A program made the translations under genes and the position numbers. Positions 1-7,877 of a stretch of 64,000 nucleotides of DNA are shown here, piece by piece (the stretch's first letter is position 1; each line of letters opens with the position of its first letter). Source of the DNA: CAYTYZ01 sp964448465 (GTDB lineage: Bacteria > Patescibacteriota > Microgenomatia > UBA12405); NCBI GenBank assembly GCA_964448465.1, contig CAYUVY010000001.1:1-64000 (forward strand). The letters are read 5' to 3'. Below the pieces are notes generated by a model that was not told where the DNA came from, ran no database searches, and saw only the letters and a program-made list of their open reading frames with translations.

Positions 1-711
1 ACTATTCGCGACTCCACTTTAAAAAACGTCAAAACCAACCCCTTGGCAATCGAAGCAGATATTTACAAGTATTTAGAAAAACAAATTAACAGTATTCTCG
101 AAGCTAATTTTGACCCAACTACAGGACAATACGACAACGAAAAAATTAACCTTGAGCTACGCGACATTTTGCCTATTAAAATCGATTTAGCAAATACTCT
201 CAATCCCAAAGAAGGACTCATGGCAGCTATAAAAGCCGCCTGGCAAGAGCGCACCAAGCTATTTGGTCAAGATTTAGCCAGCGAAATGGCCTCCTATGCC
301 ATTATTTCCACCCTAGACCCTCTCTGGGTCGACCATTTAACTTCACTTGATGATTTAAGAAATGGTGTAGGCTTACGAGGCTATGCTCAAAAAGATCCTT
401 TGGTGGAATATCGCAAAGAAGCTTTTGAAATGTTTCAAGCCCTCATGTACCGTTTTGAATACAATTTATCTAGAAAGATCTTTCGACTTCAACCTCAATT
501 TGTCAATCCCAGCCAAATACCCCAAGCCCAAGAAAACCGTGGTCAATTGGAAGCCTCGGCCCAAACCGTGGGGCCAGTAGGGGACGATGCTCAAGACATT
601 CAGCTTCCTCCTTTGCAAAAACCAGTCAAAGTCGACAAAAAACCCGGTCGCAACGATCCCTGTTGGTGTGGTTCCGGCAAAAAATACAAGAAGTGCCACT
701 ATCCAAACTAA
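1..711 (+). CDS. secA: Protein translocase subunit SecA, C-terminal fragment
   Basis: This is the 3' end of secA, the ATPase motor that pushes preproteins through SecYEG. The reading frame is open from base 1, so the gene starts upstream of the window; the TTG at 43 is not a real start. The visible part covers the helical scaffold/wing region, including the SecA hallmark GLRGYAQKDPLVEY, then a variable linker and a terminal zinc-binding SEC-C motif (DPCWCGSGKKYKKCH) ending four residues before the stop. SEC-C in other bacteria binds SecB or ribosomes; this is family knowledge. Position upstream of prfB and ftsEX matches an old gene order seen in Firmicutes. Identification is very secure. Confidence 0.97.
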   Translation, partial: TIRDSTLKNVKTNPLAIEADIYKYLEKQINSILEANFDPTTGQYDNEKINLELRDILPIKIDLANTLNPKEGLMAAIKAAWQERTKLFGQDLASEMASYAIISTLDPLWVDHLTSLDDLRNGVGLRGYAQKDPLVEYRKEAFEMFQALMYRFEYNLSRKIFRLQPQFVNPSQIPQAQENRGQLEASAQTVGPVGDDAQDIQLPPLQKPVKVDKKPGRNDPCWCGSGKKYKKCHYPN

Positions 712-753
712 CCCCTTCCCAGGCTATATTTGCCATGTTAACATACATACCAT

Positions 754-1098
754 ATGTGCAGAGATATAATACTTGGATCAGGGTACTTAGCTCCAGGTTC
801 ACCATATGTTAAAAGATTAAAGCTTGAAATAGGTGATTCGGTAGTATTGGCAAACGATATTCACCACAGTGTTCTCGCCGAGGTTGACGAACACAATAAA
901 CTGACAATTACTTCAAAAATGCAGCCTGGGGCTACCGAGGGCAATTTTCAACCAGCAACCTGGTGTGCAGATAGTAAAAGGTGGACTTACACCAATGACA
1001 ACAATGCCCGAGGATTAAAGTCAATGCAAGTCAGAATTCTCAATAGAGGTGAAAAACGAAAATATCGTAAAACCTCAAGGTTTGAGATTCTCAAATAA
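754..1098 (+). CDS. Hypothetical protein, 114 aa
   Basis: I do not recognise this protein. It has no signal peptide or membrane segment. It is rich in Asn, Lys and Arg, has two Trp residues in its middle (ATWCADSKRWTYTND), and ends in a basic tail. The ATG at 754 is the only in-frame start after the preceding in-frame stop. A TATAAT (765-770) lies inside the ORF, so the promoter is unclear and there is no Shine-Dalgarno site. It stands alone between secA and the HIT gene, with 42 and 64 base gaps. A small beta-rich domain is possible but cannot be shown from sequence alone. Confidence 0.55.
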   Translation: MCRDIILGSGYLAPGSPYVKRLKLEIGDSVVLANDIHHSVLAEVDEHNKLTITSKMQPGATEGNFQPATWCADSKRWTYTNDNNARGLKSMQVRILNRGEKRKYRKTSRFEILK

Positions 1099-1148
1099 AT
1101 TCAGAACTATAAAAGATAGTCTAGTTACGGAAAATTTTATTCTATACA

Positions 1149-1157
1149 TGGTATAAA
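1149..1157 (+). promoter_or_regulatory. Extended -10 box just upstream of the HIT gene
   Basis: TGG-TATAAA (1149-1157) is an extended -10 element ending five bases before the GTG start at 1163. A transcript starting the usual 6-8 bases after a -10 box would begin at or within the start codon, so the mRNA would be leaderless. No good -35 is seen, which is normal for TGn-type promoters. Confidence 0.5.
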
Positions 1158-1162
1158 TATCT

Positions 1163-1555
1163 GTGAGCACGATTTTTGAAAAAATAATTTCTGGAGAAGT
1201 ACCTTCATATAAAATAGCTGAAGACGATAATTTTCTGGCTATACTTGATATTCATCCTCGCAGTAAAGGACATACCTTAATAATCACTAAAAAACAATAC
1301 AATTGGGTTTGGGACGTGCCTAATTTTGGAGAATTTTGTGAGTTTGCCAAAAAAGTATCTCTTGCTATACAAAAATCTCTTCAACCTGAATTAATTTCTA
1401 TGTACACCTATGGACTAGAAGTACCCCATGCTCATATACATCTAATTCCTAAGTATCCCACTGAACCTGAAATCGAGCGCGACAAAAACATACAATTTAA
1501 TACAGGGGAAATGCAAAACATTGCTGGTAAAATTAAATCATCCCTAATAAAATAA
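1163..1555 (+). CDS. HIT family hydrolase (histidine triad protein)
   Basis: A 130-residue HIT-fold nucleotide hydrolase or transferase, close to the usual family length of 110-150. The N-terminus (STIFEKIISGEVPSYKI) is typical of bacterial Hint-like proteins, and the catalytic triad His-x-His-x-His is at residues 89, 91 and 93 (HAHIHLIPKY). Family members hydrolyse nucleoside phosphoramidates or dinucleoside polyphosphates in the cytoplasm; the actual substrate cannot be told from sequence. The GTG at 1163 is chosen because it precedes the conserved STIFEKI start and sits five bases after an extended -10 box. The next gene begins two bases after the stop, so the two are probably co-transcribed. 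Confidence 0.93.
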   Translation: MSTIFEKIISGEVPSYKIAEDDNFLAILDIHPRSKGHTLIITKKQYNWVWDVPNFGEFCEFAKKVSLAIQKSLQPELISMYTYGLEVPHAHIHLIPKYPTEPEIERDKNIQFNTGEMQNIAGKIKSSLIK

Positions 1556-1557
1556 AT

Positions 1558-1866
1558 ATGGATCAAGAAATACTACAAGAACTAAAAAATATTAGTCAAA
1601 AACTTGATAAATCTAATAGTTTAAGCCGTAAAGTGTACGGCTCTTTTATCGGAGGTATGATGCAGTCATTGGGGTATATGGTTGGCTGGGTGCTGGCTTT
1701 ATTCATCAGTATTTATCTAATTTCACTTCTTAAAATAGATCTTGTAGGTTTGAGTAGCAAACTAATAGAACAAAGCTTTTCTCGTATAAATTGGCAAAAA
1801 ATCATGCCTGCACCAAAAGTACTCGAAATTCCTTCTAATTTCAACCTAAAAGACCTTGGGTTATAG
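1558..1866 (+). CDS. Small membrane protein, 102 aa (DUF5665-like)
   Basis: A short protein with a charged N-terminal helix (residues 1-25, EILQELKNISQKLDK), one long hydrophobic segment at about residues 30-60 that includes GGMMQSLGYMVGWVLALF, and a polar C-terminal tail. A helix, then a Gly-rich membrane segment, resembles the small DUF5665-type proteins common in Patescibacteria; that resemblance is from memory and unverified. The gene starts two bases after the HIT stop, indicating an operon. Function is unknown. A -35-like TTGCAT for the next gene lies just after its stop codon. Confidence 0.75.
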   Translation: MDQEILQELKNISQKLDKSNSLSRKVYGSFIGGMMQSLGYMVGWVLALFISIYLISLLKIDLVGLSSKLIEQSFSRINWQKIMPAPKVLEIPSNFNLKDLGL

Positions 1867-1868
1867 TC

Positions 1869-1895
1869 TTGCATATTAGTACCCGTAGGTATAAA
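1869..1895 (+). promoter_or_regulatory. Promoter for the 84-aa protein gene
   Basis: TTGCAT (1869-1874) and TATAAA (1890-1895) with a 15-base spacer. The -10 ends seven bases before the ATG at 1903, again placing the predicted transcript start at the initiation codon. Confidence 0.5.
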
Positions 1896-1902
1896 ATCCG
1901 CC

Positions 1903-2157
1903 ATGAATAAAGAAACAGTCTTAAACAAAATAAAAGATACACTTAACACCGGGAGATTCCGAAGAGGTGTTGTAATAGGAGCGCTGGCGTTAGCTTCTAC
2001 CTTTTGTGCTTATGAGACCCTAGTTACTGCCACAACGCAAAACAATAACAATGGCAGACTTACTCTGGAAACTATAGGTTATGGAGTATTTACTGGTATT
2101 ACCCTGCGTGCCAAAGAACTAGTTTCTTCTGAAACAAGCGAAGACAACTGGAAGTAA
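1903..2157 (+). CDS. Small hypothetical membrane protein, 84 aa
   Basis: I do not recognise this protein. It has a basic N-terminal region (NKIKDTLNTGRFRRG), a hydrophobic segment at about residues 22-42 (VVIGALALASTFCAYETLV), an Asn-rich stretch and a mildly hydrophobic second half. The ATG at 1903 lies seven bases after a -10 box, which supports this start and an independent transcript. The stop is only seven bases from the stop of the convergent typA gene. That it is a real gene rests on the promoter, the otherwise gene-free interval and a protein-like composition; no function can be assigned. Confidence 0.6.
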   Translation: MNKETVLNKIKDTLNTGRFRRGVVIGALALASTFCAYETLVTATTQNNNNGRLTLETIGYGVFTGITLRAKELVSSETSEDNWK

Positions 2158-2164
2158 AAAAATT

Positions 2165-4003
2165 CTACTTATTCTTCTTACTCGCCTTTTCTCGATCACC
2201 TTTATTGAGCAATTTCTTGCGTAAGCGAATATTCTCTGGAGTCACATCCACCAGTTCATCTGCCTCAATAAAGTCCAATGATTCTTCAATAGAGTATTTT
2301 AAAGCGGGTGGCAAAGAAATATTGTCGTCATTACCTGCAGAACGCATATTAGTCAATTGTTTACCCTTGCAAACATTCATTTCCAAGTCTCCTTCCAATG
2401 GTCTTTCTCCCACGATCTGGCCTTCATAAATATTTTCATTAGGATTGACAAACAAAATACCCCTATCTTTGGCAATATCTAGTCCATAAGACAAAGCCTT
2501 ACCAGTTTCTGAAGCGATAATTACCCCATTTCTACTATGAGCCGTAGTCTCAACCTTGGGTTCAAAAGCGATAAACAAATAGCTTAAAGAAATCGATCCT
2601 CTGGTTTGAGTCATCATTACCGACCTAAGTCCCAAAGCATTTCTCTCACTAATTTTGTAAACCATGCGTACGTTGCCATTTTCTGCAACCATGTCCAACA
2701 TTTGTGCCTTACGTTTACCAAGTTCAGCTGTAATTGCCCCCACATATTCTTCATTGCTCAAAATTGTTAGTTCATTAAATGGCTCACAAATTACTCCATC
2801 AATAGTTTTCAAAATTACCTCCGGTTTGCCCACTTCCATGGCGTAGCCTTCGCGCCTTAAGTTTTCAATTAAAATAGCCAAATGCAATTCACCTCGACCA
2901 GATACAATTAGTCTAATACTATCCTCTGTGTCTTCGGCTACTCTCAAACCCAGGTCCGTTTCCGCGTACTCATACAATCTGGCTTTTAGTTCTCGACTGG
3001 TCAAAAACCTAGATTCTGCTTTGGCGTAAATACTAGTATTTGGCCCAAAACTCGATTTTAAGGTTGGCTCGGTAATCATTATTGTTGGCAAAGCTTTTTC
3101 CACTTTTGGACTAGCTATAGTTTGTCCAATTTTTAGCTCATCTACACCGGCCAAGTAAACAATTTCTCCACTCTTTACTTCATCCACTTCCACCTTATTT
3201 ACGGCTTCGTTTACGTACATTTTTTCGGACCTAAATTGTCCAACCTTGCCTTTAACTGGGTCAAGTAAATTCATACTTTCACCTTTCTTTAATACTCCAG
3301 AATAGACCCTGCCTACAGCCAATTTACCCAAATAAGCATTTTTTTCAAAAGCCGAAACCAACATACTGAAAGGTTGTTCTATGTTTTTTTGCGAAGTTGG
3401 TATATATGACATAATTGCTTCAAACAAAGCAGTTGTGTCCGACTTTGCATTTAAATCTTCTGGCATTGTCTTCCAAGTCTTACCATCTTTGCCAACCGCA
3501 TAAATTACTGGAAAATTCAACAATTCCGGATCCGTCACGCTTGACAAAAACAATTCTTCACAGTCTGCCAATATTTTCTTCACATTAGCATCTTTACGGT
3601 CAATTTTATTAATCACTAAAATAATTTTTAAACCAGCAGCCAAAGCTTTTCGTAGAACAAACTTAGTTTGGGACAGTGGTCCTTCTGCTGCGTCTACAAT
3701 AAGTAGGGCTCCATCAGCCATATTTAAGATTCGTTCCACTTCGCCACCAAAATCAGCGTGTCCAGGTGTATCAATAATATTAATTTTCGTATCTTTATAA
3801 AAAACAGAAGTATTTTTAGACAAAATCGTAATTCCTTTTTCTCTTTCCAAATCATTACTGTCCATGATTCTTTCTTGACTCATTTCAGCCTGATTATCTC
3901 TAAAACTGTGGGTCTGTTTAAGCAAGGCATCTACCAAAGTAGTTTTACCGTGGTCGACGTGGGCAATAACAGCCACGTTACGAATATCATTGTAGGAGTG
4001 CAT
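2165..4003 (-). CDS. typA: Ribosome-associated GTPase TypA/BipA
   Basis: A 612-residue translational GTPase of normal length, binding the ribosome and acting in stress adaptation and large-subunit assembly. With the start used here, G1 is AHVDHGKT (14-21), the switch I region holds REKGITI, G3 is DTPGH (78-82) and G4 is NKID (132-135); EF-G-like domains II, III and V and the TypA-specific C-terminal domain follow, ending in a Lys-rich tail. An in-frame TTG at 4012 would overlap the TATAAT box at 4017-4012 on the same strand, so the ATG at 4003, eight bases after that box, is preferred. It is transcribed against its neighbours. Confidence 0.96.
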   Translation of the reverse strand: MHSYNDIRNVAVIAHVDHGKTTLVDALLKQTHSFRDNQAEMSQERIMDSNDLEREKGITILSKNTSVFYKDTKINIIDTPGHADFGGEVERILNMADGALLIVDAAEGPLSQTKFVLRKALAAGLKIILVINKIDRKDANVKKILADCEELFLSSVTDPELLNFPVIYAVGKDGKTWKTMPEDLNAKSDTTALFEAIMSYIPTSQKNIEQPFSMLVSAFEKNAYLGKLAVGRVYSGVLKKGESMNLLDPVKGKVGQFRSEKMYVNEAVNKVEVDEVKSGEIVYLAGVDELKIGQTIASPKVEKALPTIMITEPTLKSSFGPNTSIYAKAESRFLTSRELKARLYEYAETDLGLRVAEDTEDSIRLIVSGRGELHLAILIENLRREGYAMEVGKPEVILKTIDGVICEPFNELTILSNEEYVGAITAELGKRKAQMLDMVAENGNVRMVYKISERNALGLRSVMMTQTRGSISLSYLFIAFEPKVETTAHSRNGVIIASETGKALSYGLDIAKDRGILFVNPNENIYEGQIVGERPLEGDLEMNVCKGKQLTNMRSAGNDDNISLPPALKYSIEESLDFIEADELVDVTPENIRLRKKLLNKGDREKASKKNK

Positions 4004-4011
4004 AGCCGTCA

Positions 4012-4040
4012 ATTATAACCTAAATACTACTTTTTATCCA
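4012..4040 (-). promoter_or_regulatory. typA promoter, leaderless type
   Basis: On the minus strand TGGATA (4040-4035) and TATAAT (4017-4012) are separated by 17 bases. The -10 ends eight bases before the ATG at 4003. It decides the typA start: the upstream TTG begins inside the -10 box. Confidence 0.55.
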
Positions 4041-4118
4041 TTTCTGGGTAATAATTGAGGTTTAATATTTCCTTGCCATAAAGATATTTTTTTGTATGCT
4101 CATCTAGCTAATCAAATA

Positions 4119-4147
4119 TTGACAATAAAAATAAGTTATAATAAAGT
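4119..4147 (+). promoter_or_regulatory. Promoter region of the cyclophilin lipoprotein gene
   Basis: A consensus TTGACA lies at 4119-4124 and a consensus TATAAT at 4137-4142, but only 12 bases separate them. A weaker TAAAGT at 4142-4147 sits at the ideal 17-base distance and would start transcription at the ATG (4153). Either -10 gives almost no leader. Which one is used cannot be settled by eye. Confidence 0.5.
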
Positions 4148-4152
4148 TCCCT

Positions 4153-4752
4153 ATGAAAACATATAAATTACACACCTTAATTCTTTGCGCGTTAATTCTT
4201 GCTGCTTGCGGTCAAGTTACTAAAACTCCCAATTCAAATATCAACATCACTCTCCCAACATCAGCTTCTAATCCAACCACAAAACCTTCCAATTCTCCAA
4301 GCTCTCAGCCTAAATCTGGCAATTTAGTTGGCTTAAAAACAAAAGATGGTCAAATTGTCATTAAGTTATACGACAAAGATGCACCCAAAACCATCCAAAA
4401 TTTTTTAAATAAGGTAAATTCAGGTTTTTACAACAATCTCACCTTTCATCGTGTTGTTTCTAATTTTGTTGTTCAAGGTGGGGATCCAACTGGTACAGGT
4501 ACTGGTGGCGGTACCATTGCCTCCGAGCTCAACAATCTTCCTTTCAAGCGTGGTAGTTTAGGACTAGCTCGCACAGCTCAAAGTAAAGAGATAAGTAACG
4601 ATAGTCAGTTCTATATCTGTCTTACCGATATAGAATGTAGTCATTTAACCTCAGAATACGTCAATTTTGGCGAAGTTATTTCCGGCTTTGATGTCCTGGA
4701 TAAAATCCGTCAAGGTGACCTAATCCTGGAAATGACCACCACTACCAAGTAA
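4153..4752 (+). CDS. Lipoprotein peptidyl-prolyl cis-trans isomerase, cyclophilin type
   Basis: A 199-residue extracytoplasmic foldase. A lipoprotein signal peptide ends in the lipobox LAAC (Cys19), followed by a Ser/Thr/Pro/Asn-rich linker to about residue 55 that would hold the domain off the membrane. The cyclophilin domain follows, with FHRVVSNFVVQGGDPTGTG containing the catalytic Arg, and SQFYICL. It would assist folding of exported proteins; partners are unknown. The ATG at 4153 fits the signal peptide and the promoter. The next gene starts ten bases after the stop, so this gene probably heads a transcript running into prfB and the LCP gene. Confidence 0.93.
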   Translation: MKTYKLHTLILCALILAACGQVTKTPNSNINITLPTSASNPTTKPSNSPSSQPKSGNLVGLKTKDGQIVIKLYDKDAPKTIQNFLNKVNSGFYNNLTFHRVVSNFVVQGGDPTGTGTGGGTIASELNNLPFKRGSLGLARTAQSKEISNDSQFYICLTDIECSHLTSEYVNFGEVISGFDVLDKIRQGDLILEMTTTTK

Positions 4753-4761
4753 ACTGTATAA

Positions 4762-5103
4762 GTGAGAAAAAAACACAAACCACAGGCTAGCTTTTTACAA
4801 ATTGTCCTAAGGCTAATTATATTTACCTTGTTAATACTACTTGCCATAGGTTACTTAAGCTCTGGTAAAAGTAATCTAAATCAACCGGATTTACAAATTC
4901 CTCCCGAAATCTTAAACAATTTGATCAAACCCGAAAAGCAAGAGCAAATAAATCAATTTCTAGCAAGTCTTTCCAGCCAAACCTCCAAGTTACAATCTTC
5001 AACGAGCTCCGTAAACCTAGCTACTTGGCTAGATAATGAATTTAAAAGTATCAAATTGAGTATAATAAACCTGGTTTATCAACGTATTGTCGAAAAAATA
5101 TGA
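4762..5103 (+). CDS. Small membrane-anchored hypothetical protein, 113 aa
   Basis: I do not recognise this protein. A basic N-terminus (RKKHKP) precedes one membrane helix at about residues 13-34, so the remainder should lie outside the membrane. The outer part is rich in Gln, Ser and Leu, with an amphipathic helical look. The start is GTG at 4762. Its last four bases (ATGA) form the start of prfB, implying translational coupling. A Patescibacteria-specific accessory gene between a foldase and prfB is the best description available. Confidence 0.7.
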   Translation: MRKKHKPQASFLQIVLRLIIFTLLILLAIGYLSSGKSNLNQPDLQIPPEILNNLIKPEKQEQINQFLASLSSQTSKLQSSTSSVNLATWLDNEFKSIKLSIINLVYQRIVEKI

Positions 5104-6173
5104 ATTTAGCCCAATTATCCAACAACTTAGACAACATTAAGCAAAAATTAGATTGGCCACAATTATTAATTAGACGAGATAAACTAGAAGCTCAAACTCA
5201 ATCTACGGATTTTTGGCAAGATCAAGGTAAGGCTCAGAAAATTAGCCAAGAGCTATCCGATCTAGAAAAATTAATTCAGCAGGTTTCCAATATAGACAAA
5301 GAAATCACTAGTCTTAAAGACCTAGAGTTACTTTTAGTTTCCAATCAAGATGATTTGCTCAGTCAAGAGCTCTCCCAACAACTTGAAAAAATTGGTCTAT
5401 CTTTAGCTCAAGTTGAATTGCAAACTTACATGTCAGGCAAATATGATTCTAATCAAGCCATACTATCTATACATTCTGGTCAAGGTGGTACCGAGGCTAT
5501 GGATTGGACCAGTATGCTACAGCGTATGTATCTACGTTATCTTGATAGCAAGGGTTGGAAATACCAAGTTTTAGACCTCGTTCCTGGTGAAGAAGCAGGA
5601 GTTAAGTCTGTAGTCATAAAAGTTGAAACTAGCTACGCCTACGGTTATTTAAAACATGAAGCAGGAACACACCGCCTAGTTAGGCTTTCCCCTTTTAATG
5701 CTCAAAACTTACGTCAAACCTCTTTTGCTAAAGTTGAAGTAATGCCCGTTATTGGTAATACCAGTCAAATTCAAGTTGATCCAAAAGATGTGGAATTTGC
5801 TGCCTATCGGGCAGGAGGTCATGGTGGCCAGAACGTCAACAAAGTTTCGACCGCAGTCCGACTGGTGCACAAGCCAACTAATATAACCGTCTCTTCTCAA
5901 AGCCAGCGTTCTCAAGAACAAAATCGCCAGATGGCCATGGAAGTATTGCTGTCTAAACTTTGGGCCTTAGAACAAGAAAAACTTCAAACTGAAACCAAGG
6001 AAATTAAGGGTGAAAATGTCATTGCGAGCTGGGGTAGACAAATCCGCTCCTATGTTTTGCAACCCTACAAACTGGTTAAAGACTTACGTACTAATTACGA
6101 GACTTCCCAAGCAGACAGCGTTCTAGATGGTCATTTAGACGAATTTATTCGAGCCGAACTAATCCAACTATGA
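5100..6173 (+). CDS. prfB: Peptide chain release factor 2
   Basis: A 357-residue class I release factor that reads UGA and UAA. The stop-codon recognition tripeptide SPF is at 197-199 and the peptidyl-tRNA hydrolysis motif GGQ at 242-244 (RAGGHGGQNVN). The SPF motif, rather than PxT, marks it as RF2. The coding frame is uninterrupted: no in-frame TGA near codon 25, so the programmed +1 frameshift that autoregulates prfB in many bacteria is absent. Several genes here end in TGA, consistent with a working RF2 and a standard code. It overlaps the upstream gene and the LCP gene by four bases each. Confidence 0.97.
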   Translation: MNLAQLSNNLDNIKQKLDWPQLLIRRDKLEAQTQSTDFWQDQGKAQKISQELSDLEKLIQQVSNIDKEITSLKDLELLLVSNQDDLLSQELSQQLEKIGLSLAQVELQTYMSGKYDSNQAILSIHSGQGGTEAMDWTSMLQRMYLRYLDSKGWKYQVLDLVPGEEAGVKSVVIKVETSYAYGYLKHEAGTHRLVRLSPFNAQNLRQTSFAKVEVMPVIGNTSQIQVDPKDVEFAAYRAGGHGGQNVNKVSTAVRLVHKPTNITVSSQSQRSQEQNRQMAMEVLLSKLWALEQEKLQTETKEIKGENVIASWGRQIRSYVLQPYKLVKDLRTNYETSQADSVLDGHLDEFIRAELIQL

Positions 6174-7180
6174 TCAAAAAAATATTATTAAGCCTATTTG
6201 TACTAGTTTTGGTCTCTCTTGGTCTAATCTATTATCAAGGCAACCGATTTTTAGCTACTTATAACTTAAGTTACGCTAAGCTATATTCACTTGCCCAAGA
6301 AGTAGCCAATCGGCCCATTTCCAACCAGCCTTTAAATATTTTATTACTAGGACTAGACCCTCGCAATGATTTTTTGGAAAAATCCAACACTACCGATACA
6401 ATTATTTTAGTCCACTATTTTCCTCCGCATAATACTATCCAGCTAGTATCTGTCCCCAGAGACACTTGGCTCCCAGATAATAAAATAAAAATAAACAAGC
6501 TATACGAGCAAACACTTAATAATCCAACCAAAAAGATAGATTTAAAGAGTGAGTTTGCTCAAATATTAGGCCAACCCATAAACAATTTGTTTATTCTTAG
6601 CACACAAGATGTCGTTAATTTATTGCAAATAACCGGTCCTGTCGAGATAAGTTTAGATTATGATTTAACCGACCCAACCTATCCTAATCCAGAGTATATT
6701 AAAAATAAAACTGGTAGTATCTACAAAACCATCTATTTTCCCAAGGGAAAAAACCAAATAACTTCCGACAATGTCCTGCCATACATTCGTTCTCGCAAAG
6801 GCTCTGATGATCCAAAAATAGGCACTGATCTGGGTCGAAGTTTACGTCAGCAAGAGTTAATCCGCTCTCTTGCCTCCCAAATTCCGGCTAAGGTTAAACA
6901 GGACCCAACTTTAATCTTCAAACTATACCAGTTTTACAACTTGTTAAACACAGATATACCCTTGTCTCAATTACTTTCTTTGGCCAATTATGCACTTAGT
7001 GTTTCGCCCAAACTTCAAATCCAAACAATACTTTTGCCGATTGATACCAAGACTGGCGCTGTCTTATACCATCCAGATTACTTAGTAGAAAAACAATGGG
7101 TCTTTTTACCCACCCAAAAAAACTTCCAACTACTTCAAGAATTTCTTAATAAAAACCTTAGTCATGAAATACCACAATAG
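6170..7180 (+). CDS. LytR-CpsA-Psr (LCP) family glycopolymer transferase
   Basis: A 336-residue LCP protein. The family moves lipid-linked glycopolymers onto peptidoglycan or other acceptors outside the cell membrane. One N-terminal membrane helix (residues 3-23) anchors it. The LCP core begins with NILLLGLDPRND and includes DTIILVHYFPP and the Arg/Asp-rich SVPRDTWLPD; a second conserved block is PYIRSRKGSDDPKIGTDLGR (Arg and Asp for pyrophosphate-lipid binding). Length and order are typical. It overlaps prfB by four bases and the next gene by 17. With the glycosyltransferase arrays downstream, attachment of a surface glycan is a reasonable inference; the substrate is unknown. Confidence 0.92.
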   Translation: MIKKILLSLFVLVLVSLGLIYYQGNRFLATYNLSYAKLYSLAQEVANRPISNQPLNILLLGLDPRNDFLEKSNTTDTIILVHYFPPHNTIQLVSVPRDTWLPDNKIKINKLYEQTLNNPTKKIDLKSEFAQILGQPINNLFILSTQDVVNLLQITGPVEISLDYDLTDPTYPNPEYIKNKTGSIYKTIYFPKGKNQITSDNVLPYIRSRKGSDDPKIGTDLGRSLRQQELIRSLASQIPAKVKQDPTLIFKLYQFYNLLNTDIPLSQLLSLANYALSVSPKLQIQTILLPIDTKTGAVLYHPDYLVEKQWVFLPTQKNFQLLQEFLNKNLSHEIPQ

Positions 7181-7856
7181 TTATTTATCTATCCACCAGT
7201 ATCGACTAGATTTAATTTTAAAATCTATCCTAAGCTTAAACTTACCCATCGGTTCCACAATTCTTGACCTTGGTTGCTATCCAGATTATTTACTACAAAA
7301 ACTTAGACACAAAGGCTATAAGGTTATTGGCATTTGCTCACCACACGAAATAATTAATGATGTTGATGTATATACTGTCAACTTAGAAAAACAGAATCTG
7401 CCCCAAAAGGACAGCTCTGTCGATTTGATTATTTTTACCGAAGTATTAGAACACCTAGTTAACCCCACACAAGCCATTAAAGAAATCTCTAGAATCTTAA
7501 AGCCCAAAGGACTATTAATTCTTACCACCCCCAATGCTGTACGGTTACAAAATCTAATCAGATTGCTTTTTCATAAAAACATTACTTTTGACCTAGAAAC
7601 AACCCTCACCACTAGCCATGAATTAAACAATATTAACCACCGTCACAATCGCGAATACACTCAAACAGAACTAAAGACCTTGCTGCAAAAATATGGATTA
7701 GAAATTCAGACAAGCTATTGTTTTACCGCTTATACACCCTTTCGCCAAAGACAGACTAGTTCTGGTAAAAAAATATTAGCTTGGCTAAATTATTTATTTT
7801 GTCTAATCTTACCCAACAGAGCCGACTCGGTGTTTATACTTGCGCAAAAAGGTTAA
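7164..7856 (+). CDS. Class I SAM-dependent methyltransferase
   Basis: A 230-residue methyltransferase of the UbiE/UbiG-like (Methyltransf_11) type. Motif I is unusual: STILDLGCYPDYLL, with Tyr-Pro where most members have x-Gly of GxG. Post-I and later motifs are clear: VDLIIFTEVLEHLVNP and ISRILKPKGLLILTTPN. The C-terminal half has a basic, hydrophobic stretch that could touch membrane. Its substrate is unknown; relatives with this motif often sit beside glycosyltransferases and may act on glycans or lipids (inference). It overlaps the LCP gene by 17 bases and ends 21 bases before the next gene. Confidence 0.88.
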   Translation: MKYHNSYLSIHQYRLDLILKSILSLNLPIGSTILDLGCYPDYLLQKLRHKGYKVIGICSPHEIINDVDVYTVNLEKQNLPQKDSSVDLIIFTEVLEHLVNPTQAIKEISRILKPKGLLILTTPNAVRLQNLIRLLFHKNITFDLETTLTTSHELNNINHRHNREYTQTELKTLLQKYGLEIQTSYCFTAYTPFRQRQTSSGKKILAWLNYLFCLILPNRADSVFILAQKG

Positions 7857-7868
7857 TACTGACATACT
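7840..7868 (+). promoter_or_regulatory. Promoter ahead of the ftsEX unit
   Basis: TTGCGC (7840-7845) and an extended -10, TGA-CATACT (7860-7868), 17 bases apart from -35 end to -10 start. The -10 ends nine bases before the ATG at 7878. The -35 lies in the end of the methyltransferase gene. Confidence 0.45.
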
Positions 7869-7877
7869 TAAATATCT

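Noticed and set aside
3758..4018. 86-codon open frame on the plus strand over the typA 5' end.
   Set aside because: Antisense shadow of conserved GTPase motifs; no promoter or start context.
4119..4142. TTGACA plus TATAAT as one consensus promoter.
   Set aside because: The spacer is only 12 bases, too short for a normal sigma-70-type promoter; the two boxes are probably not used together.
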